From: Burkholderiales bacterium
GTDB taxonomy: Bacteria > Pseudomonadota > Gammaproteobacteria > Burkholderiales > Burkholderiaceae_C
Reading direction: 5' to 3'
Assembly: GCA_016000195.1 (NCBI GenBank)
Contig: JAECRO010000013.1
Span: 1 to 59,480, forward strand
Length of the DNA: 59,480 nucleotides
Shown here: positions 17,202 to 29,114 of the stretch, piece by piece
How the letters are laid out: every line of letters starts with the position of its first letter
Position numbering within the stretch: position 1 is the stretch's first letter
Program-made: the position numbers and the translations under genes
The notes under the pieces: generated by a model
Told to the model about the DNA's origin: nothing
Seen by the model: only the letters and a program-made list of their open reading frames with translations
Database searches by the model: none

Positions 17202-19079
17202 TTACTTGCGCGCAGGCGGCAAGTCCGTGCAGCTGCCATGCGCCACCTCCGCCGCCATGCCGATGCTCTCGCCAAGCGTCGGGTGCGGATGGATGGTCTT
17301 GCCGATGTCCACCGCGTCGGCGCCCATTTCAATCGCCAGCGCAATCTCGCCGATCATGTCGCCGGCATGCGTGCCGACCATGCCGCCGCCCAGAATCCTG
17401 CCGTGGCCGTGCGCGTCAAGGCTGTCGTCGAACAGCAGCTTGGTGAAGCCTTCGTCGCGGCCGTTGGCGATGGCGCGGCCCGAGGCGGTCCACGGGAACA
17501 GGCCCTTTTTCACCTTGATGCCTTGCGCCCTGGCCTGGTCTTCGGTCAGGCCGACCCATGCCACTTCCGGGTCGGTGTAGGCGACGCTTGGAATCACCCT
17601 GGCGTTGAAGGCGGCGCTGGCCAGTTCCTTGTTGCCCAGCAGTTCGCCGGCAATCACTTCTGCCGCCACATGCGCTTCATGCACCGCCTTGTGCGCCAGC
17701 ATCGGCTGGCCGACGATGTCGCCGATGGCGAAGATGTGCGGCACGTTGGTTCGCATCTGGATGTCCACGGGGATGAAGCCTCGGTCGGTCACGCTCACGC
17801 CAGCCTTGTCGGCGGCGATTTTCTTGCCGTTGGGCGTGCGGCCCACGGCCTGCAGCACGAGGTCGTAGGTCTGCGGCGCGGGCGCGGCGCCGCCCGGCTC
17901 GGCGCTTTCAAACGTCACTTCAATGCCGGCTGGCGTGGCCTTGGCGCCAATGGTCTTGGTCTTGAGCATGATGTTATCGAAGCGCGGCGCGTTCATTTTC
18001 TGCCAGACCTTGACCAGGTCGCGGTCGGCGCCCTGCATCAGGCCGTCCATCATTTCGACCACGTCCAGGCGGGCGCCCAGAGAGCTATAGACGGTGCCCA
18101 TTTCCAGGCCGATGATGCCGCCGCCCAGGATCAGCATGCGCTTCGGAACACTCTGGAGGTTCAGCGCGCCGGTGGAATCGACCACGCGCGGGTCTTCCGG
18201 CATGAAGGGCAGGCGCACGGCCTGGCTGCCGGCGGCAATGATGCAGTTCTTGAAGGCAATGGTCTGCTTCTTGCCGGTTTTTTCCTGCGCGGTGCCGCTG
18301 GTTTCTTCGACTTCGAGGTGGTTGGCGCCGACGAAAGCGCCGTAGCCGCGCACGATGGTGACTTTGCGCATCTTGGCCATGGCGGCCAGTCCGCCGGTCA
18401 GCTTGCCCACGACTTTTTCCTTGTGGCCGCGCAGCATGTCGATGTTGACGCTGGGCGCGCCAAAGTCCACGCCGAGCGCGGCCATGTGGCTGACCTCGTC
18501 CATCACGGCGGCGACATGCAGCAGCGCCTTGGACGGAATGCAGCCGACGTTCAGGCAGACGCCGCCCAGCGCCGCGTAACGCTCGACCAGAATGACCTTC
18601 AGCCCCAGGTCGGCGGCGCGGAAGGCAGCCGAATAGCCGCCGGGACCGGCGCCCAGCACCAGGAGGTCGCAGTCCAGATCGGCCGCGCCGCCAAAGCTGG
18701 CGGCGGCTGGCGCGGGGGCTGTGGCTGTGGCGGCTGGAGCAGGCGCTACTTTTTCAGGAGCAGCGGGTGCAGTTACCGCCTGCGCTGGAGCCTGTTTTGA
18801 TGCTTCAACGGGTGCCGGTGCGGCTGCGTCGGCGGTTTCCAGCGTCAGCACGACCGAGCCCTGCTTGACCATGTCGCCGAGCTTGACCTTGAGTTCCTTG
18901 ACCACGCCGCTATGGGACGACGGGATTTCCATGGACGCCTTGTCGCTTTCCACGGTAATCAGGCTTTGCTCTGGCTTGATGGTGTCGCCGGTCTTGACCA
19001 GCACTTCAATGACGGACACTTCGTCAAAGTCGCCAATGTCGGGCACCTGGATGTCGATGAGGTGTGTGGAGGCACTCAT
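17202..19079 (-). CDS. lpdA: Dihydrolipoamide dehydrogenase (E3) with N-terminal lipoyl domain
   Basis: A 625-residue flavoprotein that reoxidises the lipoyl groups of pyruvate dehydrogenase with NAD. A lipoyl domain spans residues 7-82 (lipoylated Lys47 in ESDKAS), followed by an Ala/Pro linker to about 128. The FAD motif [19 protein letters not shown] starts at 141. The redox disulfide Cys175/Cys180 is in [12 protein letters not shown]. The catalytic His-Glu pair is in HPHPTLGE near the C-terminus. E3 with its own lipoyl domain is usual in betaproteobacterial and neisserial complexes. Its ATG overlaps the stop of the proteasome-like gene (ATGA). Confidence 0.95.
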   Translation of the reverse strand: MSASTHLIDIQVPDIGDFDEVSVIEVLVKTGDTIKPEQSLITVESDKASMEIPSSHSGVVKELKVKLGDMVKQGSVVLTLETADAAAPAPVEASKQAPAQAVTAPAAPEKVAPAPAATATAPAPAAASFGGAADLDCDLLVLGAGPGGYSAAFRAADLGLKVILVERYAALGGVCLNVGCIPSKALLHVAAVMDEVSHMAALGVDFGAPSVNIDMLRGHKEKVVGKLTGGLAAMAKMRKVTIVRGYGAFVGANHLEVEETSGTAQEKTGKKQTIAFKNCIIAAGSQAVRLPFMPEDPRVVDSTGALNLQSVPKRMLILGGGIIGLEMGTVYSSLGARLDVVEMMDGLMQGADRDLVKVWQKMNAPRFDNIMLKTKTIGAKATPAGIEVTFESAEPGGAAPAPQTYDLVLQAVGRTPNGKKIAADKAGVSVTDRGFIPVDIQMRTNVPHIFAIGDIVGQPMLAHKAVHEAHVAAEVIAGELLGNKELASAAFNARVIPSVAYTDPEVAWVGLTEDQARAQGIKVKKGLFPWTASGRAIANGRDEGFTKLLFDDSLDAHGHGRILGGGMVGTHAGDMIGEIALAIEMGADAVDIGKTIHPHPTLGESIGMAAEVAHGSCTDLPPARK

Positions 19080-19666
19080 GAGGAGGCTTTCAGTTTGAGG
19101 GTGAAGATGTCTATCGGTCCGCCGGAATTCTTGTCGAACTCACATCCGGCATTCAGGCCGGCCATGGCCACTTCGCGGGCGGTCCTGGCCTTGCCCCAGC
19201 TGGCGTGCATCGCGCCCAGCGCAAAGCTGCGGCCCGAGCCCACGCCCCAGAATTCCTTGAACTCAAAGACTTCGCGGTAGCTGTACAGGCCATAGATGCC
19301 GGTGGCGTTGGCAATGAGCACGGTGAACTGGCTGGACTCGTAGGGGTCGTTGTCGTCTTCCTTGCTCTGCAGGAAAAACGACTCTTTCAGCAGGGGATGC
19401 AGCTTGAGGAAGGTGTCGAACACCTCCTCGCGGCTGTTCAGCCTGAGCTCATCCGGGGGCAGCGTCGCCATGGCCTTGCGCAGCACGGGAAAGTGCGCCA
19501 CGGTGCCGGCCATGCCGATGTAGCTGACGCCTTGCGGCGTCTCGACCTTGAAAATCTTGCTGTTGGCTTCAAAACGGTGGGTCAGGCGGGTATCGCCAAA
19601 GGTCACGAGCGTGTCGGCGGCCATCGCCACCTGACCCGCTTTCTTGACCACCACCAGCGTTGTCAC
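19076..19666 (-). CDS. Proteasome-like Ntn-hydrolase (BPH family) in the PDH operon
   Basis: A 196-residue protein that begins [20 protein letters not shown], aligning with the HslV and proteasome beta N-terminus. After removal of the initiator the Thr would be the N-terminal nucleophile (Thr1), with Asp17 (AADTL) and a Lys near 36 (ANSKIF) as partners, and SGGPIDIF near the end. Size and origin match the betaproteobacterial proteasome homologue (BPH), a self-compartmented ring protein of unsettled substrate. GTG was chosen as start because it exposes Thr-Thr and overlaps the aceF TGA (GTGA); the longer upstream frame lies inside aceF. It is coupled on both sides, to aceF and lpdA. No hslU or other ATPase gene is adjacent. 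Confidence 0.85.
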   Translation of the reverse strand: MTTLVVVKKAGQVAMAADTLVTFGDTRLTHRFEANSKIFKVETPQGVSYIGMAGTVAHFPVLRKAMATLPPDELRLNSREEVFDTFLKLHPLLKESFFLQSKEDDNDPYESSQFTVLIANATGIYGLYSYREVFEFKEFWGVGSGRSFALGAMHASWGKARTAREVAMAGLNAGCEFDKNSGGPIDIFTLKLKASS

Positions 19667-21366
19667 AGGAAGATGCGGCGGAAATCCGCCAGAACCTGGC
19701 CCAGGTAAGCATTGAAACGCGCCGCCGCCGCGCCATCGATCACGCGGTGGTCCCAGCTCAGGCTCATCGGCTGCATCAGGCGCGGCTGGAAAGCTCCACC
19801 GTTCAATTTCGCGTCCCAGACCGGCTCGATGCGGCTCTTGCACACGCCCAGGATGGCCACCTCGGGCGCATTGATGATGGGCGTGAAGTAGCGCCCGCCA
19901 ATGCCGCCCAGCGACGAAATCGTGAAGCAGGCGCCCTGCATGTCGGCCGGGCCAAGCTTGCCGTCGCGCGCTTTCTTGGCCAGCTCGCCCATCTCTTGCG
20001 AGATCTGGAGGATGCCTTTCTTGTCGGCATCCTTGATGACCGGAACGACCAGGCCGTTCGGTGTGTCGGCGGCAAAGGCAATATTGAAATACTGCTTGAG
20101 CACCAGCTGGTCGCCGTCGAGCGAGGCATTGAACTGCGGGAATTTCTTCAGCGCCGCCACGGAGGCCTTGATCAGGAAGGCCAGCATGGTGATCTTGACC
20201 CCTAGCTTTTCGTTTTCCTTGTTCATCTGCACGCGGAAGGCTTCGAGTTCGGTGATATCGGCATCGTCGTGGTTGCAGACATGCGGAATCATCACCCAGT
20301 TGCGGTGCAGGTTGGCGCCGCTGATCTTCTTGATGCGGGGCAGCGGCTGGCGCTCGATGGGGCCGAACTTGGCGAAATCGACCTTCGGCCAGGGCAGCAG
20401 GTCCAGCCCGGCGCCCGTGCCAGCGCTTGCGGCGACCGGCGCGGGGGCCTTGGCCACCTGCGCCTGGGTGCGGGTGCCGCCGGCCATCACGGACTTGGTG
20501 AAGTCCTGCACATCGTCCAGCGTGATGCGGCCCTTGGGGCCTGTGCCCTTGAGTTCGGCCAGCGGAACGCCCAGTTCGCGGGCAAACTTGCGCACCGACG
20601 GCGAGGCATGCGGCAGGCTGCCCTGCGGCGCGGCCGTGGGTTCATGCGCTGGCAGGGCCGGGGCCGCTGCGGCGGGTGCCGGCGCTGGCGCAGCAGGTAC
20701 GGACGCGGTGGCGACGGCCGGAGCGGATGCGGCCGGCGCGGCGGCCGGTGCAGGAACAGTGGCTGCAGGCGCTGCAGATCCTTCCAGAATGGCCAGCAGG
20801 TCGCCAATGTTGACGGTGTCGCCCAGCTTGACCTTGAGTTCCCTGATCACGCCGGCGGCGGCGGACGGGATTTCCATCGAGGCCTTGTCGGATTCCACGG
20901 TGATCAGCGACTGCTCGGCCTTGATGCTGTCACCCACCTTGACCAGCACTTCGATCACGGCAACATCCTTGAAGTCGCCAATGTCAGGGACGCGCACTTC
21001 AACCGGGCCGGCAACCGGCGCCGGGGCCGCAGCAGGCGCAGGGGCCGCAGCAGACGCTTCTGTTTTGATAGCTGCCGGTGCAGGCGCAGCCTGCGCAGGA
21101 GCCTGTTTTGGCTCTGATTCTGCAGCGCCCGCCACTTCCAGCGTCAGCACGACCGAGCCCTGCTTGACCTTGTCGCCGAGCTTGACCTTGATCTCCTTGA
21201 CCACGCCGGCATGGCTGGACGGAATTTCCATCGAGGCCTTGTCGGACTCGACCGTGATCAGCGACTGCTCGGCCGCCACGGTGTCGCCCGGCTTGACCAG
21301 CAGTTCAATGACCGTTACTTCGTCAAAGTCCCCAATGTCAGGGACTTGAATATCTATCAGTGCCAT
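19663..21366 (-). CDS. aceF: Dihydrolipoamide acetyltransferase (E2 of pyruvate dehydrogenase)
   Basis: A 567-residue core subunit that moves acetyl from lipoyl to CoA. Two lipoyl domains (Lys43 and Lys160, both in ESDKASM) are joined by Ala/Pro linkers. A peripheral-subunit-binding domain ([20 protein letters not shown], near 257-276) and the catalytic domain ending in SWDHRVIDG (His near 540) follow. The start MALIDIQV is supported by homology with lpdA; the upstream in-frame ATG lies in aceE. The first linker (AAIKTEAS near 97-104) is encoded by a copy of the dispersed repeat. It lies 43 bases after aceE. Confidence 0.95.
   Translation of the reverse strand: MALIDIQVPDIGDFDEVTVIELLVKPGDTVAAEQSLITVESDKASMEIPSSHAGVVKEIKVKLGDKVKQGSVVLTLEVAGAAESEPKQAPAQAAPAPAAIKTEASAAAPAPAAAPAPVAGPVEVRVPDIGDFKDVAVIEVLVKVGDSIKAEQSLITVESDKASMEIPSAAAGVIRELKVKLGDTVNIGDLLAILEGSAAPAATVPAPAAAPAASAPAVATASVPAAPAPAPAAAAPALPAHEPTAAPQGSLPHASPSVRKFARELGVPLAELKGTGPKGRITLDDVQDFTKSVMAGGTRTQAQVAKAPAPVAASAGTGAGLDLLPWPKVDFAKFGPIERQPLPRIKKISGANLHRNWVMIPHVCNHDDADITELEAFRVQMNKENEKLGVKITMLAFLIKASVAALKKFPQFNASLDGDQLVLKQYFNIAFAADTPNGLVVPVIKDADKKGILQISQEMGELAKKARDGKLGPADMQGACFTISSLGGIGGRYFTPIINAPEVAILGVCKSRIEPVWDAKLNGGAFQPRLMQPMSLSWDHRVIDGAAAARFNAYLGQVLADFRRIFL
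21061..21112 (+). repeat. Dispersed repeat, copy 5, inside aceF
   Basis: TGTTTTGATAGCTGCCGGTG is followed by GCGCAGCCTGCGC and the tail AGGAGCCTGTTTTGG. It lies antisense to aceF in the flexible linker between lipoyl domains and encodes [10 protein letters not shown], where added length is easily tolerated. Confidence 0.6.
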
Positions 21367-21409
21367 GTTGAATGTCTCCGTTTGCTTGGCGTCTGGTGAA
21401 ATTTTTACG

Positions 21410-24145
<2,736 letters not shown>

Positions 24146-24446
24146 TTTGTCTCCTGAATAAATCTTCTTCGCTTGATACTTTTACCGCCAGCATTGCGTT
24201 TGCCAGCGGGCAAGGGGGGCGTCTAGGACGTGTTTTTAAACCCAAACCAGGTTTAATCCCCCAGTTTCTCACAATTATTTGAGAATTTCAAATAGTGCGC
24301 ATTGATTTTATATAGTAAAAAATGAATGAATTTCTGGCGCCATGCGACGCAAAAAACCAAAGCACGCCGGTCTTACATTGAACTGATGAAACCGGGTTTG
24401 GCTCTGCCATGTGTAAGCATTTCATTTAAAATTTACAGCTTTTCAT
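24146..24446. promoter_or_regulatory. Divergent promoter region between aceE and the sensor kinase
   Basis: The 301-base spacer is AT-rich in its middle. It must hold the aceE promoter (leftward) and the kinase promoter (rightward); a stretch with TTGATTTTATATAG faces right. A perfect inverted repeat lies at 24276-24294. I could not fix the -10 and -35 boxes with confidence. Confidence 0.55.
24276..24294. promoter_or_regulatory. Operator-like palindrome TATTTGA-N5-TCAAATA
   Basis: A perfect 7-bp inverted repeat with a 5-base spacer, near the middle of the divergent aceE/kinase spacer. Symmetry and position suggest a site for a dimeric regulator of the pyruvate dehydrogenase operon, the two-component genes, or both. 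The protein that binds is not evident. Confidence 0.45.
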
Positions 24447-27050
24447 ATGCCCCAGTTTCCGCTTCCCCCAACTGCTGACGCTGCGGCCAGCCCGGCGTCC
24501 ATGACGTTGTGGCGGCGCTGGTGGCGCCGGCAGTCGCCCTCCCGTCAGGACCGCTTCATCACGCTCGGCCCGCTGTTTGCCGTCATCCTTTTTCTGGCTG
24601 CGGTCATTGCCGCTTTTGGCTACCTGCGCATTGAAGAGAACGACCGCGAACAGCAGGCGGTGACGCGCGATGTGGAATACGCCCAGCAACGCCTGCGGCT
24701 GCGCCTGCTGGAGCGGCAGGAGCAGCTGATGCGCATTGGCCGGGATGTGTCAAACAATGAAATCGACACCGAAGAGTTCATCGTCCAGGCCGAGGCACTG
24801 GTCAACCAGAACCCCGAACTGATGGCCATCAGCTGGATTGACAGCAAGCGGCGCATCAAGGCGTCCTATATCTCACCCAGCGCCAATGCCATCGGCTCGC
24901 GCATGGCCGGCGCGCAGCTCACGGTGGATGAAACGGATGGCAGTTACGATCTGGCACGCGACCTCCGGCAGCCGGTTTACTCACGGCCGCTGAGCGCGCA
25001 GGACACGCGCCGCTACAACGCAGCCAGCCTGCAGTTGCAGGTGCCGCTCGATGACCAGGGCAAGTTTTCCGGCGTCATCATGGGCGAATACTCGGTGGAC
25101 GGGCTGCTGCGCTTTGGCATTCCGACTGAAATCACGGCCAAATATGCCGTCGCGCTGGTGGACGACAAAGCGTCGGTGCTGGCCGGCAACCTGCTGCCGC
25201 CCCGCAAGGGCGCCGCGCAGTGGCTGCCCTGGACAGAGAGCGCGGCGAAATACGAAATACCGGTGTCGCCCGTGGGCAACGGCCTCCTGATCCGCGCCGA
25301 AGGCTACCGCACCTCGCAGGGCGTGGTCGGCAGGGGGTTTTTCTGGCTGGTCAGCGCCCTGAGCGCCCTGACCGTCTGGATGCTGCTGGGCAACTGGCGC
25401 CATACGCGTCGCCGGATGCAGGTCCAGGAGGCCTTGCTGACCGAAACCCACTTTCGCCGCGCCATGGAAAACTCCATGCTGACCGGCATGCGCGCACTCG
25501 ACCTGCAGGGCCGCATCACCTACGTCAACCCGGCTTTCTGCAAAATGACCGGCCTGAACGAAGACGAACTGGTCGGCTGCACAGCGCCTTTTCCGCACTG
25601 GCCCGAGTCGGAAATCGACATCATGCAGGCGCGGCTGAATGACGAACTCCAGGGCAGAACCCCGCTCGGTGGTTTCGAGATCCGGGTCAAGCGCAAGAAC
25701 GGTCAAATTTTTGATGCCCGCATGTATGTGTCGCCGCTGATTGATCCGCACGGCCATCAAACCGGCTGGATGACCTCGATGACCGACATCACCGAGCCCA
25801 AGCGCATCCGCGAGGAACTTACCGCTTCTTACGTGCGCTTCACCACCGTGCTGGAAGGACTGGACGCCGCCGTGTCCGTGGCGCCGCTGGGCAGTGAAGA
25901 GCTGCTGTTTGCCAACAAGCTGTACCGCGCCTGGTTTGGCGGCCAGGTGTCCGGCCAAGTGTCCGGCCATGTGAACCTGATTGCCCAGGCGGGCGTTCCG
26001 GCCTTTGCGTCCACCGGCGATGCGCTGGATGCGGTGGATGACATGGCCGGTTTTCCGGCCAACTCGCTGACTGACGCCCAGACCGCCAACGCCGAAATTT
26101 TCGTGCCCAAACTGGCCAAATGGCTCGAAGTGCGTTCACGCTACCTGACCTGGGTCGATGGCCGCCTGGCGCAGATGGTGATTGCCACCGACATCACGCC
26201 GCGCCGCCATGCCGAGGAACAGGCGGCCCAGCAAAACGAGCGCGCGCAAAATGCCAGCCGCCTGATCACCATGGGCGAAATGGCGTCCAGCGTGGCGCAC
26301 GAGCTGAACCAGCCGCTGACCGCCATCAACAACTACTGCAACGGCATGGTCTCGCGCATCAAGGCCAACCAGATCAGCAATGAAGACCTGCTGGTCGCGC
26401 TCGAAAAAACCGCCAGGCAGGCCTGGCGCGCCGGGCAGATCATCCAGCGCATCCGCGCCTTTGTGAAGCGCAGCGAGCCCAATCGCACCTCGGCCGATGT
26501 GGCGACCCTTGTCAGCAACGCCATGGAACTGGCCGAGATCGAACTCAGGCGCCATCACGTCCGGCTGACGCACGACATCGCCGCCCGGCTTCCCGACCTC
26601 ATGGTGGACCGAATCCTGATTGAGCAGGTGCTGATCAACCTGATGAAAAACGCGGCCGAGTCGATTGCGCAGTCGAACCGGCCAACGGCCCAGCGCAATG
26701 TTGAGCTGCAGGTGGCGCCCAGACATATTGACGAGCAAAGCGTGGTGGAGTTTTCGGTCCTCGACTCGGGCCAGGGCCTGTCGCCCGAAGTGATGGAACG
26801 CCTGTTCGAGGCCTTCTACTCGACCAAGGCCGAGGGCATGGGCATCGGCCTGAAACTGTGCCGCAGCATTGTCGAGTCGCACCACGGCAGGCTGGAAGCG
26901 GTGAACATCTACAATGGCGACGAGGTGGTCGGGTGCCGGTTTACCTTCTGGATTCCGGTGATACCCCTGACTTCACCGGCAGCCGCTGCTACCCCTACCA
27001 TCGCCGTTCAGGCTGCGCGTCCGCAGCAAAAAACTCCACCATTTCATTGA
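24447..27050 (+). CDS. Membrane PAS-domain sensor histidine kinase
   Basis: An 867-residue inner membrane kinase. TM1 (GPLFAVILFLAAVIAAFGYL) is near residues 48-67 and TM2 (FFWLVSALSALTVWMLLGNW) near 298-317, bounding a periplasmic sensor loop of about 230 residues. A PAS domain (MRALDLQGRITYVNPAFCKM) near 348-367 is followed by a second PAS-like region containing GQVSGQVSGHV. The HisKA phosphoacceptor is His618 in SVAHELNQPLTAINNYC. The ATPase has LMKNAAESIAQS and YSTKAEGMGIGLKLCRSIVE. The architecture is FixL/DctB-like. The gene is followed by its FixJ-type regulator, 26 bases on, and is divergent from aceE. The signal is unknown. Confidence 0.88.
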   Translation: MPQFPLPPTADAAASPASMTLWRRWWRRQSPSRQDRFITLGPLFAVILFLAAVIAAFGYLRIEENDREQQAVTRDVEYAQQRLRLRLLERQEQLMRIGRDVSNNEIDTEEFIVQAEALVNQNPELMAISWIDSKRRIKASYISPSANAIGSRMAGAQLTVDETDGSYDLARDLRQPVYSRPLSAQDTRRYNAASLQLQVPLDDQGKFSGVIMGEYSVDGLLRFGIPTEITAKYAVALVDDKASVLAGNLLPPRKGAAQWLPWTESAAKYEIPVSPVGNGLLIRAEGYRTSQGVVGRGFFWLVSALSALTVWMLLGNWRHTRRRMQVQEALLTETHFRRAMENSMLTGMRALDLQGRITYVNPAFCKMTGLNEDELVGCTAPFPHWPESEIDIMQARLNDELQGRTPLGGFEIRVKRKNGQIFDARMYVSPLIDPHGHQTGWMTSMTDITEPKRIREELTASYVRFTTVLEGLDAAVSVAPLGSEELLFANKLYRAWFGGQVSGQVSGHVNLIAQAGVPAFASTGDALDAVDDMAGFPANSLTDAQTANAEIFVPKLAKWLEVRSRYLTWVDGRLAQMVIATDITPRRHAEEQAAQQNERAQNASRLITMGEMASSVAHELNQPLTAINNYCNGMVSRIKANQISNEDLLVALEKTARQAWRAGQIIQRIRAFVKRSEPNRTSADVATLVSNAMELAEIELRRHHVRLTHDIAARLPDLMVDRILIEQVLINLMKNAAESIAQSNRPTAQRNVELQVAPRHIDEQSVVEFSVLDSGQGLSPEVMERLFEAFYSTKAEGMGIGLKLCRSIVESHHGRLEAVNIYNGDEVVGCRFTFWIPVIPLTSPAAAATPTIAVQAARPQQKTPPFH
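25941..25973 (+). repeat. In-frame 12-bp tandem repeat in the kinase gene
   Basis: The 12-base unit GGCC(A)(G/A)GTGTCC occurs twice, with a partial third copy, and encodes GQVSGQVSGHV in a loop of the second PAS-like region. Copy number may vary among strains by slippage. Confidence 0.7.
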
Positions 27051-27076
27051 TTTAAAGTTTACGAAGAAAGCAAGGC

Positions 27077-27703
27077 ATGAGTTTGACTCCCAAAAAAGGC
27101 ACGGTCTATGTCGTCGATGATGACGAGGGCGTGCGCGACTCACTGCAATGGCTGCTTGAAGGCAAGGACTACCTGGTACGCTGCTTCGACTCGGCCGAAA
27201 CCTTTCTGAGCCGCTACGACGCGCGCGAAGTGGCCTGCCTGATCGTGGACATCCGCATGGGCGGCATGACCGGGCTGGAGTTGCAGGACCGCCTGCTGGA
27301 GCGCAAGTCGCCGCTGCCCATCGTCTTCATCACCGGCCACGGCGACGTGCCGATGGCCGTGGACACCATGAAAAAAGGCGCGATGGATTTCATCCAGAAG
27401 CCTTTCCAGGAAGGCGCGCTGGTCGAGCTGGTCGAACGCATGCTGGCGCAGGCCAAGGAGTCGTTCAACGATCACCAGCAATCCGCCAGCCGCGATGCCC
27501 TGCTGTCCAAGCTCACTTCGCGCGAAGCGCAGGTTCTGGACCGCATCGTGGCAGGTCGCCTGAACAAGCAGATTGCCGACGACCTGGGCATCAGCATCAA
27601 GACGGTGGAGGCGCACCGCGCCAACATCATGGAAAAACTCAATGCCAACACCGTGGCGAACCTGCTCAAGGTTGCCCTGGGCTCCAGCGCACCCAAGGCC
27701 TGA
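27077..27703 (+). CDS. FixJ/LuxR-type response regulator
   Basis: A 208-residue DNA-binding regulator. The receiver domain has the acidic triad Asp14-16 (YVVDDDEG), phosphoacceptor Asp58 (LIVDIRMGG), Thr in FITGHGD and Lys in DFIQKPF. The C-terminal LuxR helix-turn-helix (LTSREAQVLDRIVAGRLNKQ, then IADDLGISIKTVEAHR) starts near residue 145. It is the obvious partner of the PAS kinase upstream. The targets are unknown; the divergent pyruvate dehydrogenase operon is a candidate by position only. Confidence 0.9.
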   Translation: MSLTPKKGTVYVVDDDEGVRDSLQWLLEGKDYLVRCFDSAETFLSRYDAREVACLIVDIRMGGMTGLELQDRLLERKSPLPIVFITGHGDVPMAVDTMKKGAMDFIQKPFQEGALVELVERMLAQAKESFNDHQQSASRDALLSKLTSREAQVLDRIVAGRLNKQIADDLGISIKTVEAHRANIMEKLNANTVANLLKVALGSSAPKA

Positions 27704-27720
27704 AGCGCAACAGCAACTCC

Positions 27721-27774
27721 GTTTTTAATAGCACCTTACGCCCGTAGCACCTGCGCTAACGGGCGTTTTTACTT
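27721..27774 (+). repeat. Dispersed repeat, copy 6, serving as terminator
   Basis: TTTTTAATAGCACCTTACGC, the arm CTGCGCTAACGGGCG and a TTTTTAC tail. In this copy the GC arms have become an effective terminator for the two-component genes. Confidence 0.55.
27738..27770 (+). terminator. Terminator after the response regulator
   Basis: A perfect 8-bp stem ACGCCCGT/ACGGGCGT with a 13-base loop, followed by TTTTT. It ends the kinase-regulator transcript 16 bases before the folD start. Confidence 0.7.
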
Positions 27775-27786
27775 TAAGGATCAAAA

Positions 27787-28632
27787 ATGACCGCACAACT
27801 CATTGACGGCAACGCCCTCTCCCGGCAACTGCGTACCGAAGTCGCCCAGCGCACCAGCGCCCTGCGCGCGCGCGGCATCACGCCGGGCCTGGCCGTGGTG
27901 CTGGTGGGTGAAAACCCGGCCAGCCAGGTCTATGTGCGCAACAAGGTCAAGGCCTGCCATGACGCCGGCCTGCATTCGGTGCTGGAGCAGTACCCGGCCG
28001 ACCTGCGCGAAGCCGAGTTGCTGGCGCGGGTTGACGCCCTCAACAAGGATCCGGCGATTCACGGCATCCTGGTGCAGTTGCCGCTGCCGGCCCATATCGA
28101 TGCGCAAAAGGTGATTGAAGCGATCTCGCCCGCCAAGGACGTGGACGGTTTTCACGTCGGCAGCGCCGGTGCGCTGATGGTCGGCCAGCCCGGTTTCTGG
28201 CCTTGCACGCCCTACGGCTGCATGAAGATGCTGGAGAGCATCGGCTACGACCTGCGCGGCAAGCACGCCGTGGTGATTGGCCGCAGCAACATCGTCGGCA
28301 AGCCCATGGCGCTGATGCTGCTGCAGAAAAATGCCACCGTCACCATCTGCCACAGCGCGACGCAAGACCTGAAAGCCATGACGCTGCAGGCCGACGTGAT
28401 CGTCGCCGCCGTCGGCAAGCGCAACGTCTTGACCGCCGACATGGTCAAGCCCGGCGCGGTGGTGATTGACGTGGGCATGAACCGCAACGAAGAAGGCAAG
28501 CTCTGCGGCGATGTGGACTTTGACGGCGTCAAGGAAGTGGCCGGCTACATCACGCCGGTGCCCGGCGGTGTCGGCCCGATGACCATCACCATGCTGCTGG
28601 TGAACACGCTGGAAGCGGCTGAACGCGGCTGA
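27787..28632 (+). CDS. folD: Methylenetetrahydrofolate dehydrogenase/cyclohydrolase
   Basis: A 281-residue bifunctional enzyme that converts 5,10-methylene-THF to 10-formyl-THF with NADP. The substrate-site motif is [17 protein letters not shown], near 43-59 (catalytic Lys). The nucleotide-binding [16 protein letters not shown] and the family signatures VIDVGMNRN and [16 protein letters not shown] are present. The length is standard. The start follows AAGGA. Its stop codon lies inside a 16-bp hairpin. Confidence 0.95.
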   Translation: MTAQLIDGNALSRQLRTEVAQRTSALRARGITPGLAVVLVGENPASQVYVRNKVKACHDAGLHSVLEQYPADLREAELLARVDALNKDPAIHGILVQLPLPAHIDAQKVIEAISPAKDVDGFHVGSAGALMVGQPGFWPCTPYGCMKMLESIGYDLRGKHAVVIGRSNIVGKPMALMLLQKNATVTICHSATQDLKAMTLQADVIVAAVGKRNVLTADMVKPGAVVIDVGMNRNEEGKLCGDVDFDGVKEVAGYITPVPGGVGPMTITMLLVNTLEAAERG

Positions 28633-28653
28633 TTTTTTCAGCCGCGTTCAGCC
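28617..28653. terminator. 16-bp perfect hairpin over the folD stop
   Basis: GGCTGAACGCGGCTGA and its exact complement are separated by TTTTT, and the TGA is the folD stop codon. There is no U-tract after it on either strand, so it is more likely an RNA-stabilising or transcription-pausing element between convergent genes than a classical terminator. Confidence 0.6.
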
Positions 28654-28670
28654 CGCCTGGCCGGCTTGAC

Positions 28671-29114
28671 TTATTGCCGGTCCGGCTGCGCCGACAGCCG
28701 CCAGAGCGTGAACCCGGCGCACAGCCACTGGCCCAGCAGCATTGCGCTGCCCAGGCCATGCCAGAGCCTGAGATTGCCGCCGTCAGCGCGCGCGCTGACA
28801 ATGCGCGGCGCCACGCCAAACTCGACCAGCAGGGCCAGCAACATGCCTGCCACTATGAATTTAATAGCTACTCGCACTTGTGCAGACTGCGCAAACCCGT
28901 GTTTTGGCTTAAAAACCATGAGCATCAACAGCGCGCAGCCAGTGCCGACCCAGGTTTGCGCGCTAAAAAGCCTGGCGGCCATGGCGCCAGCCGCCGCCGG
29001 ACTGCCCAGATGCATGAACAGCATCGGCACGACGACAAAACCCAGCGCGCTCAGGCTGCCCCACCACAGGGCCGCAGCCAGCAGCCCGATTCGCTGACGC
29101 AGCGGCGCGCGCAT
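28671..29114 (-). CDS. DUF4149 family membrane protein
   Basis: A 147-residue protein with four predicted membrane helices (ALWWGSLSALGFVVVPMLFM, WVGTGCALLMLMVF, AIKFIVAGMLLALLVEF, GSAMLLGQWLCAGFTLW). It fits the small DUF4149 family often next to greA in betaproteobacteria; the function is unknown. The start shares one base with the greA stop (TGATG), so it is coupled. The third helix begins inside dispersed repeat copy 7, which supplies AIKFIVAG. Confidence 0.78.
   Translation of the reverse strand: MRAPLRQRIGLLAAALWWGSLSALGFVVVPMLFMHLGSPAAAGAMAARLFSAQTWVGTGCALLMLMVFKPKHGFAQSAQVRVAIKFIVAGMLLALLVEFGVAPRIVSARADGGNLRLWHGLGSAMLLGQWLCAGFTLWRLSAQPDRQ
28851..28910 (+). repeat. Dispersed repeat, copy 7, inside the DUF4149 gene
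   Basis: CACTATGAATTTAATAGCTA is followed by CGCACTTGTGC and TGCGCAAACCCGTGTTTTGG. Its antisense strand encodes VAIKFIVAG in the third membrane helix. Confidence 0.65.
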
